A stretch of 64,000 nucleotides of DNA from Megalobrama amblycephala (Eukaryota; Chordata; Actinopteri; Cypriniformes; Xenocyprididae): NCBI RefSeq assembly GCF_018812025.1, contig NC_063057.1:13599841-13663840 (forward strand), given 5' to 3'. A program made the translations under genes and the position numbers. Positions 51,237-61,100 of the stretch are shown piece by piece (the first letter of the stretch is position 1; each line of letters begins with the position of its first letter). A model generated the notes under the pieces. The model made no database searches and was not told the origin of the DNA. It saw nothing but the letters and a program-made list of their open reading frames with translations.

Positions 51237-51345
51237 ATTCAAGATTACTCCAGTCTTCAGTGTCCTTCGGAAATCATTCTGATAATGTGCTCAAGGAACA
51301 TTTATTATTATTATCAATGTTGAAAACAGAAAATAGCAATTTCTT
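51237..51345 (+). repeat. TACACTACC-family fragment
   Basis: GATTACTCCAGTCTTCAGTG, GAAATCATTCTGATAATGTG and TTATCAATGTTGAAAACAG match the central part of the 7533-8922 family. Ends are missing. Confidence 0.75.
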
Positions 51346-52966
51346 CTAGTTTAATAATGTATTTCACTTGAAAATATGCCAGATTATGAAAGTTAAATGG
51401 GCTGTGTCACAAAAACATTATCAAGCTACATGCTAAAGTTTATTTAAACAATGTTCTTGTTGAACTAAATCGAGGGTTGTCAACAACAGACTAAATGGCA
51501 AAGCTTCCCGAGTCCAAAAAGAGTGATGAGATCATCTTTGATGCTGGAGTTGAGTCTCATTCATCCCTTCATCTCTCTCCCTCTCTCGCAGGTTGGTCCC
51601 TTGACTCTGGGGCAGATCTAATGGCTTGTGTATAGCAGGGGGCAGGAGGCCACACATCTGAGAGGATTTACTGGGTCACTGAGCTAAAGAGTCTCAGCAC
51701 CGGGCACCAAATGCTCACTGCAGACTTCAGAGTCTGTGAAACTAATGAGAATGCATGAAAGAGATGGAGGAGATGGAGATAATCAACTAGTGGTTAACTG
51801 ATATGGGATTTTCATTAGCTGATGCTGATATCTCGAGAACAGGATGGCTGATGGACGATATAATGCCGATTGTAATAAAAGCAAATGATATGTACAGAAA
51901 ACTGCTGAAATATGAACCTATAACACAGTATTTACTCAAATTAATATGACAAATGTCTTCATTCTGTCTTCCCTTAATAGGTGAGTAGCAACCAATCAAA
52001 TGACAGAAAAGAACATGAATTGTTATGGGGTTAATTGCCATTCTCAGCAAAGACTAACATCTGTCTAATGTTTCATTAACACCTGTGCTTACCATTTGGC
52101 AAGGCAAGGTTGGCATGCTGGCATCTGCTCTAGGACATCAAGGGGTTAAAGAGAGGAGATGCAAACACACAAACACATATGCAGTCTTCCCAATTAGCTC
52201 CAGGCATGAGCATCAGTGCTAGCGAAACATTTAATAAGGTATCAAGTTTCCATGCCGATCAGAAGCAGATTATATCAGTGTGTTTACGCCAGGCTTTCAC
52301 AGAGCTGCCAGACGTGTCAAGACCCACAGGCGAATTGATTTATTACATTACACCGTTCCACCGTGCAAAGCACTGTATGAAGGCCTTTTCGATGAAATTG
52401 TTTATAGACATTTCTACCCAAATAAAGCGAAGCCCACTTGCGCATTAGAGCGTGAACTATTAAGACAACATGATTTCTCCAAGGCTCAATAAATGCCAAG
52501 AAGCGTTTTCCCTAAAACTATTCATTGATCTCTGAAACTTCAACTTCAGTTTAAACTTTCTTGGACGCAGAAAACAAAATGGCTACCAAGTCTAGGATAT
52601 GAAAGGATAAAAGGGTTTTAAATTCAACCACAAAAGAGTTCAGTTACTTCAGTTAGTGTTGGACACCTACACGACAACAAAGTCAAAATCATCCCACTTA
52701 AATCTTGTTGCCTGAGCTCTGGTAAACACAGATGTCCCCTGAGAGGCTGAATTTACTGACTGTAGGTACATGCAGCACTCTTGGGGAGGGATGGATGTCT
52801 ACAGAAGACTCAAAACAAGACAGAACATTCCATTCCAATTAGAGGTACACAGTTATACCTGTAAAACAGACCTGACAGACACCCCACTGACAATTTAATT
52901 TTAAAATTGCATTAAGTCATTCGAGGTGAGGTACTACATTTCATACATAGATTTTATATATAGGGT
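51346..52966. other. Non-coding stretch, possible conserved block
   Basis: No gene supported. An acceptor-like CTCTCTCCCTCTCTCGCAG lies at 51577-51595 without a usable frame after it. About 52130-52500 is higher-complexity sequence with overlapping open frames of 89 and 70 codons in two plus frames, more like conserved non-coding DNA than an exon. Confidence 0.4.
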
Positions 52967-53042
52967 GAAATTAAGGTTGATTGGGACACTTTTTCCAAGT
53001 CATCTCAAAGGCAAAAAGAGTCCCAATCACCCTAAATTCACA
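52967..53042. repeat. Imperfect hairpin repeat
   Basis: GGTTGATTGGGACACTTTTT (about 52975) pairs with AAAAAGAGTCCCAATCACC (53013-53033) around a short loop. Pairing extends to GTGAAATTAAG against CTAAATTCAC outside. It resembles a small foldback element. Confidence 0.7.
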
Positions 53043-53215
53043 CACATGCACATGCACACGCACACAATTTATTAGAAAACCTGTCAAATTTATCAGAGCA
53101 CACAAATATTTTAGGAATCTGTCAAAAACTTGTTTAAAACTAAAAATTTTACTGTCATTTATAACAAACTGAAACAACTAAATAGTCTTTATTCACACAT
53201 AAAAGATGAAAAATA

Positions 53216-53244
53216 TTTTATTTATTTATTTATTTATTTATTTT
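53216..53244. repeat. (TTTA)n microsatellite
   Basis: About seven TTTA units. Confidence 0.95.
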
Positions 53245-53640
53245 GTATGGCCTCCTTTGGCCTTGATAACAGTTTGCATTCTTGCTGGCATTGTTTTTAT
53301 GTACTTTTCCATAATCTCTGTTGTTACTGACTTCCAAATAGTTTTTAGTTGTTCCCAAAGACTAGCTTTTGATTAAAAATTTTGATTAAAATCCATTAAA
53401 TCACAACAATAATTATATTTTAGCATTACAAACACTACAGTGACTAAAGAGCTTACACATACTAGTGTGGATTAACCATTACAAACATAAAAAATATACA
53501 ACATAAAAATTGATTTTGGTAATCACATACTGTTAGTTTAGGGCAGTTGTGATACAAACCTTACATTGGGTGGTGGTCTAAGAAATTTGTTAAGCACTCT
53601 CTCTATATTTATAAACACTGTATATAGAGGTAGAGAAATT
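53245..53640. repeat. Probable old DNA-transposon remnant
   Basis: GGCCTCCTTTGGCCTTGATA and, further on, TTACATTGGGTGGTGGTCTA and AAATTTGTTAAGCACTCT are strings I recall from dispersed fish repeats. No termini or frame were defined, so the call is tentative. Confidence 0.35.
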
Positions 53641-53675
53641 AATATATATAGAAAGTGTGTGTGTGAAGGTACATA

Positions 53676-54425
53676 CACTGGCCACTTTATTACGTATATC
53701 TGTTCAACTGCTTGTTAATGCAAATATCTAATAAGCTAATCACATGGAAACTCTGCATTTAGGCATGTAGACATGGTCAAGACCAGGGGTGTCCTGCAGA
53801 GTTTAGCTCCAACCCAATTAAACACTTGAACCAGCTAATCAAGAGTATACTAGAAACTTCCAGACAGCTGTGTTGACAGCTAAACACTGCAGGACAGTGG
53901 CCCTCCAGGAGCAGGTTTGGACACCCCGGTCAAGACAATCTGAAGTTCAAACTGTGCATCTGAATGGGAAAGAAAGGTGACTTTGAATGTGGCATGGTTG
54001 TTGGTGCCAGACAGGCTGGTCTGAGTATTTTAGAAACTGCTGATCTACTGGGATTTTCACACAGCCTTCTCTAGGGTTTACAGAGAATGGTCTGAAAAAA
54101 AGAAAAAAATATCCAGTAAGCAGCAGTTCTGTTGGCGAAAATGCTTTGTTGATGCCAGAGGTCAGAGCACAATGACTAGATTACAAAAATAACCACTCGT
54201 TACAAGCGAGGTATATCTGAATTCACAACACATCGAACCTTGAAGCAGATGGTCTACAGCAGCAGAAGACCACACCGGGTGCCTCTCCTGTCAGCTAAGA
54301 ACAGGAAACTGAGGCTACAATTCACACTGGCTCACCAAAATTGGACAACAGAAGATTGGAAAAATGTTGCCTCGTCTGATTTTTGCTGCGACATTCAGAT
54401 GGTAGGGGCAGAATTTGGCGTACAA
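53676..54425 (+). pseudogene. Tc1/mariner transposase remnant, truncated
   Basis: The left end CACTGGCCACTTTATTA follows a TA dinucleotide (53674-53675), the target of Tc1/mariner elements. Translated pieces in shifting frames match Tc1 transposase as I know it. They are an N-terminal helix-turn-helix stretch GARQAGLSILETADLLGFS followed by VYREW, and farther on RRPHRVPLLSAKNRKLRL and NWTTEDWKNV. The first catalytic Asp region survives as SSD but is followed by a small deletion. The rest of the DDE domain and the right terminus are missing. Stops and frameshifts make it non-functional. A hAT-type MITE is inserted near its left end. Confidence 0.88.
53784..53928. mobile_element. hAT-type MITE nested in the Tc1 remnant
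   Basis: A 145-bp insertion from CAGGGGTGTC to TTTGGACACCCCG, with inverted ends, flanked by a perfect 8-bp duplication GTCAAGAC (53776-53783 and 53929-53936). Interior strings AGTTTAGCTCCAACCC and GCCCTCCAGGAGCAGG belong to a repeat I recall as common in cyprinids. Its left arm looks shortened relative to the right. Confidence 0.92.
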
Positions 54426-55426
54426 ATGGCTACATACTGGATTTGATATTTTTGAGTCCGAAGTTCAGGTAATGCAAAAAAATGGAGTTAATGTACAATG
54501 AAGTGACATCTCCAGTGGTCAAAAATTATTAAGATTGCATCTAAGTGAGAATCATGGCGCATGACTGCAGTGGAGCCGCAGATCACAGAGCCTTTGGTGT
54601 GCAGAGACACAAGACAGCATTACAATACATCAGAGCTTGCTCTATTTCTCTCTTCTCCTCCACTATTCCTTTTCTGCAGATCTTTACGTTTAATCATTTT
54701 TCTTTCTCTAAGGATTCTTGCTTTGTATTCTCTTCTCTCTCTCGTTCCGAGTCTCTCTCTCTCTCCATAAATGGTCAGTTTTAGGCAGTGAGCAAGTGGA
54801 GTTGAACAGAGAGGAGATGAATGTCTGGCAGTGTTTGTCCACCCTGCCTGAGTTACAGTCTTTTAAAACCCGCTGCACTGTCAGACGAGCTACAGGATAA
54901 ATCTCAAAAAAGACATCAGCCCATTGATCAGACCGTGCGCATGTGTATGTGTGTGTTTTCCTGCCGCAGGTTGATGACAATACTAGTTGAGGCAAATTCC
55001 ACGTCCTCCAGGGACTGTGGGAGAGGAAAACCCCCTCTGGAGAACTCCCTGTTCCCTCATACTCCACAACACACAGTCCCTGCTGAGGCCCTGTAACCTG
55101 GAGTCAACCACACACACACACTATCCTAACTTAGTTCCATGGTTGGCAAACGTAGCTTTTAGTGGAAAGATTTAGATACATCTATTGTGTTTCCACCTAG
55201 AGTTCCCAGGTGAAAGAGCAAGCCTGGACATGGTACAGAATAATACATATACATGTGCATGCACACACGCAAACACTCATACTCATGGGCATTCACTTCA
55301 CACGTCATCAGGGTAACCGCAGAAGGAATCTCACCGTCTCTGTAGAGCAAAAGGGCTCTCCTGGTCTGCTATGGTTTAAACCCACACAGACCTATGAATG
55401 CAAACCTATTTGATGGATGAAATTAA
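54426..55426. other. Non-coding stretch
   Basis: No gene supported. Short TCTC-rich tract near 54735-54768. Frames of up to 119 codons on both strands overlap one another and match no family. Confidence 0.5.
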
Positions 55427-55873
55427 AGTTGTCAACTTCGGTACCAATCACTACTGAGATTTTAAAAATGTGACACTTTGAGCGGTTGAGCGGATTTGTA
55501 AACACCTCTGATTGGCCGTTGTGTCCACGAGCTCAACATATATGTCTGTGATTGGCTACAATGATCATGGGAGTGTTTGAAAGTACACAGAAGTGTTTGA
55601 ATTTGAAAGCGTTTTAAAAGTGGGAGTGGGAGCATTTAAAGGTTTCAAATGCTCCCATGTGTATCTGTAAGCGTTCCGTAAAGAGCGCCATTGATGACTA
55701 TTTACAACATTTTTGAAGAGTTGATCATTGAAACCAATGATGAACGTATCCGATTAACCGTGAACACAATGGCCAATCAGAGGTGTTTATGAATCCGCTT
55801 AACAGCGCTGAAAGCATCACATTTTTAAAATTTCAGTACCGACGTGGTACCGAAGTCAGTACTTTTGACAACT
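55427..55873. mobile_element. AGTTGTC...GACAACT palindromic TIR element
   Basis: A 447-bp element. The left arm has AGTTGTCAACTTCGGTACCA, ATTTTAAAAATGTGACACTT and GTAAACACCTCTGATTGGCC. The right arm carries the complements of all three in mirrored order (GGCCAATCAGAGGTGTTTAT, then ATCACATTTTTAAAATTTCA, then GGTACCGAAGTC). Arms are over 100 bp. The centre includes a second small inverted pair around GGAGCATTTAAAGG and CAAATGCTCCC. No coding capacity. Confidence 0.88.
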
Positions 55874-55899
55874 CTAGATGAAATGTAAAAATCAATAAA

Positions 55900-56070
55900 A
55901 GTGATAGTTTACCATAAATTACTTTCCCTCATCCCTGTATGACTTACTTTTTTCTTTGAAACACACCATACTATATTTTGAACAATGTTTCAACAATGTT
56001 TTGTTTATACAATGAAAGTGAATGGGGTCCAAAAAACTACAAACACACTTTCACTGTATAGACACACCAA
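55900..56070 (+). repeat. Diverged relative of the AGGGATAG MITE
   Basis: GTGATAGTTTACCATAAATTAC, then CCTCATCCCTGTATGACTTA, then ACAATGAAAGTGAATGGGGT resemble the AGGGATAG-terminated family at 1235-1535 in its longer form as I remember it. The right terminus is missing. Confidence 0.5.
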
Positions 56071-56162
56071 ACTAAACCAAAAAGAAAAAACAAACCAAAC
56101 CTGTGTTATTTCAGTATTAACCTTATGTGATTGGTGCTTCTCGTGAAATACTCTACTCTGCA

Positions 56163-56273
56163 GTTGCTAAGGCATTGCCTATGTGGTTACTATGGCTTTC
56201 TGGGAGGTTGCTTACTGGCCATTAATTAAGTATGAGTAATAATAATAATGATATTTGCCTTAGGAAGCACATC
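56163..56273 (+). repeat. GTTGCTA-type repeat, copy 2
   Basis: GTTGCTAAGGCATTGCCTAT, TGGTTACTATGGCTTTCTGG, then TTTGCCTTAGGAAGCAC. First and last modules match 25505-25856; the middle is shorter. Confidence 0.65.
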
Positions 56274-56622
56274 TAAATATTGAACGTCTCATCTGAGTCC
56301 AACGATGGGAAAGAAAGACCAAAAAGAAAGACAAAGAGAGGTAGAGTGAGATTGGCAGGTGAGACTGAAGGACAGACAGGTGCATAAACACAAACAAAAA
56401 AGCTTATAAACACTGCCAGAAAACAGACACAAAGAAAGCTGTACGTGTGGAAGTCTGCATTGAAATGCAGCAAACCGCAGTGCTACGCAGAGAAAGACGT
56501 AGCATATGCTTCCAACGTGTGGCATCTGGAGAAATCTCATGCCAAACTCTACAGGTCGCACAAAACACACACACAGGTCACACTATGTTAGACTCCTCTT
56601 CAGGGGAAGGCTGATGAAATGT

Positions 56623-56657
56623 TTGTGTGTATGTGCGTGTGTGTGTGTGTGTGTGTG
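56623..56657. repeat. (GT)n microsatellite
   Basis: GT run with AT and GC interruptions in the first third and about ten clean units. Confidence 0.95.
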
Positions 56658-56954
56658 CACTCTCACGGCATCAACAGAATGAAGGACAGCAAAAATAAGA
56701 TTAGACTGGCACGAGTCCAATACGAGGAGGGGAAAAAAAACATACAAATGAGAAGACTTAGAGCTCTGATGTCAGATCGGGTGTACATGTCGCTACGGCA
56801 CTTAAGAAGAAGATTCCATGTGTTTCTCCCACATGAAAGGGAATATCAAAGATGAACATGCATCTATCCTGAAGGTTATAGAGATACTACAGAGTCCTTC
56901 GACCATATTGCAAAATATGAGCACCTGCAAGAAAATGTGCAAAAGTTGTTACAA

Positions 56955-57117
56955 GATGCTAAGTTGCTAAGATGATAGGGTAGGCGGTTGCCAGGGTGTT
57001 GCTATGTAGTTGCTAAGGTGTTGCGAGTTACTTGTTTAATACAGTGCTAGGGTATTCTAGGTGGTTGTATAAAATCAGCACTAGTAATAGTGATGCTCGC
57101 CTTGATAAACACCACTA
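56955..57117 (+). repeat. GTTGCTA-type repeat, copy 3
   Basis: Units AGTTGCTAAGATGATAGGG, GCGGTTGCCAGGGTGTTGCT and TAGTTGCTAAGGTGTTGCG are followed by GATGCTCGCCTTGATAAACA. The tandem-like units share a GTTGCTA core spaced about 20 to 30 bp. Confidence 0.7.
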
Positions 57118-57709
57118 ATCAGTCTATATACTATGTGATTGGTGTAAAAAGACTTGACAAGCTCTAATAGAACAAACGATTCACACACACATTCACACGG
57201 CAAGTGTTCTGAGCCAAGGTGGCAGACAAACATTGGAGCCGAGACGGAAATAAGACAGAAAGGCAGACAAATTAAGAAACAGAGCGAGGGCGAGAGAAGT
57301 GGGAGCACACAGAGCAGAATGAAGCATGATAAAGCTTTTTTTACATAAATGATTTGAGCCCAAAAGAAAGGGTGTCTATTTCTGAGTCGTTCTTCCAGCA
57401 AGTTGAGTACAGTTTGTTCATCTCTCTCCATTAATAAGCACAGGCTGGAAACTTTCCAACAGAGTGGAATTATTCAGTGTGGATGATTTGAAGGGTGTAT
57501 GTGTGTGCAGGAAGTGTAAGTGTGGATATATACTCTCATTTAGCGGCCAACACGAGTTCAAAGCCATTAAAGCGATGCTCATGTCCTGCACTCTGCTCTC
57601 AGGGTGAGATCGCACACAGCTGCTGTGATATTAAACCAACTCAGTCGTACGGTCGCCGACCTGCACTTTAGAGACAGACGTGTACGTGTGCAAGTGTCTG
57701 ATGTATGGA

Positions 57710-57731
57710 TGTGTGTGTGTGTGTGTGTGTT
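57710..57731. repeat. (GT)n microsatellite
   Basis: About 11 uninterrupted GT units. Confidence 0.96.
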
Positions 57732-58677
57732 GAGGAGGTGTGCTAATGCACACATGGGACTCAGGGTAAGTGGCCCGGTGTCGTTCTTGGGTAATGTAAT
57801 GCCATAAATCTATGACAACACGAGCAGACACATGGTCCAAACAGACTGTCAGCAACACTAGAGTCTGTCATTAAACACACAGACAACTAGCATATGTGAG
57901 AACCCATAAACACATGGCCATACGTCAACCGGCACCTATTTAAAATTCATTCCCATTAGTGTTGAAAGGAACAAAGGAGTTGATGTGCACACAAAGAAAA
58001 CACACCCATACGGTCGCATACAAACTTTTTCTTTCTCTCCCTCTCAGGAAATCAAGCATGAATCCATATTTTTACTGCTGTTTTAAAGAAACCAGACACC
58101 AAAACCTTGATCTGAGGAATGTGTAATGTAATGGAAAAACTGTAGAGTCACTTCAAAAACTCTATACAGTGAAAAACAATGAAAACTATTTTCAAGAGTG
58201 TATTAATGGTGAGAAAAACTTTTTGAGTGAGATCACTAGCCTAAAGTTCATTATACTTTTGCACAATGGAGATGTTTCAACACTGATCTCTTCAAGGAAC
58301 TTTGTCGGCTTGTCGGCCAACAGCATTAAGCAATCGTTTCTTTAGCACGCAGCTGCGATTTTCTCAAATGCACTTACCAATGATAAAAATTCTGTGTGAA
58401 AGGCAACCGTGAAGAAAAGTAAGTAGTGCAGAGTTTTCTATGCAAAGTCGTTGAGCTGAGCACAGCATGAACGTGTAACTGTGGACTGAAAGAGTCGGAT
58501 TGTTGAGGGTTTTTTTTAAGTAAGTTCAAAAATGGATATTCTATACCCATATAGAATTGTGAATAATGTGTGTTTAAATGTCATCTTATCAACAAAAAAG
58601 AATTCTGTTAAGTGTCTATCATAGACATGAACACACACAAACAAAAGAGCAATTACATCAGAGCACGTCAGTTTCTT

Positions 58678-58699
58678 AAAAAAAAAAAAAAAAAAAAAA
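58678..58699. repeat. Poly-A tract (22 A)
   Basis: 22 uninterrupted A directly before the coding-like segment at 58700. No retroposon body was recognised upstream. Confidence 0.95.
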
Positions 58700-58860
58700 C
58701 AGCTGTCATCTGGATCGACAGCGACAACCTTTTCAAACGGATGCCTGACACTTCTCTGGACAGACGCCAGTTCCTATCGGTTCCTCCGGACGCCTACTGT
58801 AAGCTCTCCATCACAGAGAATAGCTATCCCCAAAATTACTCTTTAAAAGTGACACCTTAA
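58700..58860 (+). other. Coding-like segment, unassigned
   Basis: One frame from just after the poly-A to a TAA at 58858-58860 has many C-ending codons (ATC, GAC, AAC, TTC, TAC), as fish coding DNA tends to have, and a raised CpG count relative to its surroundings. The peptide includes WIDSDNLFKRMPDTSL and ends NYSLKVTP. A donor-like GTAAGC follows TACT at about 58799. A second plus frame is also open over most of the segment, no acceptor is credible, and I know no family match. It may be an exon remnant, a retrocopy end or a conserved element. Confidence 0.15.
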
Positions 58861-59782
58861 GGGTGTTGCTGTAAAAACTTTTGGCCAAGAGCCTTGCGCT
58901 TCAACACCCAAGCTAGTACCAAAAAAAAAAAAACAACAAAAAACGATAGTGAGAAATGCTACCCTTTTCAAGTGTCACCTCTCAAGACAAACAAGTAGGA
59001 TTGATTCAGCTACGACTCGCTCCGTTTCTTGCTCTTTCAGACTCTATTTCTCTCTCTCTCGTTTCACAGCCCAGCAACAGGGGAGGGGAAAAACAATGCA
59101 GAGAAAGGCCACTGTCCATCTCACAGCAGTAAACATATCTTAATCATTTCAGTTGGCTCGCCTGATATTGCTCATTATTGTGAAAGAGGAACAATGTGTG
59201 AGAGAAAAATAAACAGAAACAAGGAGAAACTGGCCACATATTTCCACTGCAAAAATCACGCTGGTTCTCATCCTAGGGGATTTGTAAAATTCTCGCAGAA
59301 CCATTCTGTATTTCAGCTGACCTCTGAACAATGGCATAACATGAGTATGTTACACCATAACATATCCACATACAGATATAGCACATCGTGACCTTTGTTT
59401 TCTTGTTATAAAAAAAAGCAATTTAAAGTAATCTGATTTAGATGCCGAATCAAACTATAAATTATTAGAAATGTGAAGAATGTCATCGGCTCCTTCTGCA
59501 TGAGAAGAATATATTTCACAGAATCTCTCCTCCTCTCTTCAACTGTCTAACTCGGTCTGGCAGTCTGATCATCACACACATGTATTTTTAATCCAGACAT
59601 TTTGCCAGACACAGTCACAGGACTCTGTTAACCCTCCAGCCTGCAGCAGTGTCTCTCTCCAGAGGCTTTTACTGAACCAATGTCACAGCGGGCTAAGACA
59701 GACAGATGTGGACATCTAATCAAGTAGTGTTACTTAAGACAGGACAGTAGTGTGTATTTAATTCAGCACCATATTAACAGAC

Positions 59783-61100
59783 TACAGTCTAAAAAATGCT
59801 GTGTTAAAAACAACCCAAGTTGGGTTGTAAATGGCCAAACCCAGTGATTTGGTTGATTTAATCCAGCGAACGGTTGACCAGCGGTGGGGTTAAATGTTTG
59901 CCCAACCCGCTAGGTAGTTTTGTTTACAAATTACTGTGTTGCGTGCTCAAAATGAACCCAAAATATGTTGGAAATGAACATTTATTAATAAGTGTATTAA
60001 TTAATCATGTATTAATCATGAATATGAATTAAACAATAAATGGGTCAATGACGTGACAGGTCATTTTTTGGTCCAAAGGCCTTAATAATAATAATAAAAA
60101 CAAAGATATGATTTTGAAGTGTCAAAAGTTCATTCGGTTTAACCATCCAAAGGCCAATATAGCCATTTCATTTGTGATTAAAATACCTTAAAATGTAATA
60201 AATGTATATATTTTTTTTATTCTGGCATGATTTTATAACATCATATATCAACATAGAGCAAAATGGTATTAAAATTATGTGTAGAAGTTATTGCTTTGTT
60301 ATGAGAAAGAATGTCCGGAGAAATTTTATTGATATAATTTGGAGTAACTAATTCAAAGGGACCATTTTGGATCAAGTCATGTGGTCAGTATCATATGACA
60401 GGATGTGACATCATTCAGACACCTGCAAAGGATAACATGGTCATGAAGCAAAGTAACTAACTCTCTTTTAACTATTTGAAAAATTCACATTTTCACTTGC
60501 TCATATGCATGTCCCGAAATATCAGGTCATTTGGTACAACCGCCTTAAAACATGGAAAATGTTGTAATATTTTAAAAACTTGTATTAAATATAAAATGTT
60601 TGGTTGTCCTTTTGCTAGCTAACTAGCTAGCTAGCTAGATTTCAGTCTGTTAGCACTGTTTGAAAATATTGTCATTCTGTACAACCAAAAGTGTCATTCG
60701 GTGACTGAAATTTTGGTTAAACCGAATGACTTTTTTGGTGACAAATTTTGTCCATCATGATTATAAAAACCACACAATCTCATTGTTAACACTTAATAAA
60801 ACTTCAAAATTAATTATATCTACATTATTTTTTTTTTTTTTACACTTTTAAAAACCTTATTCGTCAGTGAGCAAACATTTATTAAATTGCTTATTAATAA
60901 ATGTTCACCTTTTGATTATCATGGTTGCCTCTAGTAATTATGTGTCTGATTTTTAATTTGCAAACTATTTTGGGTTCATTTGAAGCCAACCATATAGTAA
61001 TTTTTAAACAATAGTTGGGTTAAATAAAACAACCCAATCGCTGGGTTTGTCCATTTTCAACCCAACTTGGGTTGTTTTTAACCCAGCATTTTTTACAGTA
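59783..61100. mobile_element. Long palindromic element (AACCCAGC termini)
   Basis: About 1.3 kb. The left end AAAAAATGCTGTGTTAAAAAC and the right end GTTTTTAACCCAGCATTTTT are inverted copies. The pairing continues through AACCCAAGTTGGGTTG, AAAATGAACCCAAAATA and AACATTTATTAATAAG against complements at 60880-61090, giving arms of about 200 bp. The interior holds another inverted pair, CATTCGGTTTAACC at 60131 and GGTTAAACCGAATG at 60715, and a CTAG microsatellite (60614-60639). No transposase is seen. A further start of this family may lie at 63970. Confidence 0.85.
60614..60639. repeat. (CTAG)n microsatellite
   Basis: GCTAGCTAACTAGCTAGCTA followed by one more CTAG unit: six units, one imperfect, inside the palindromic element. 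Confidence 0.9.

Larger units (their letters stand above)
57118..59782. other. Mostly non-coding stretch
   Basis: Contains a GT run, an A22 run, the open frame described at 58700-58860, and a short A-rich/CAAC stretch near 58921-58941. Nothing else is supported. Confidence 0.45.

Noticed and set aside
51577..51660. Strong acceptor-like polypyrimidine tract ending CGCAG
   Set aside because: All frames downstream close within a few dozen bases and no donor follows.
54821..55096. Overlapping frames on both strands near 55 kb
   Set aside because: Mutually overlapping, with no homology and no exon borders.
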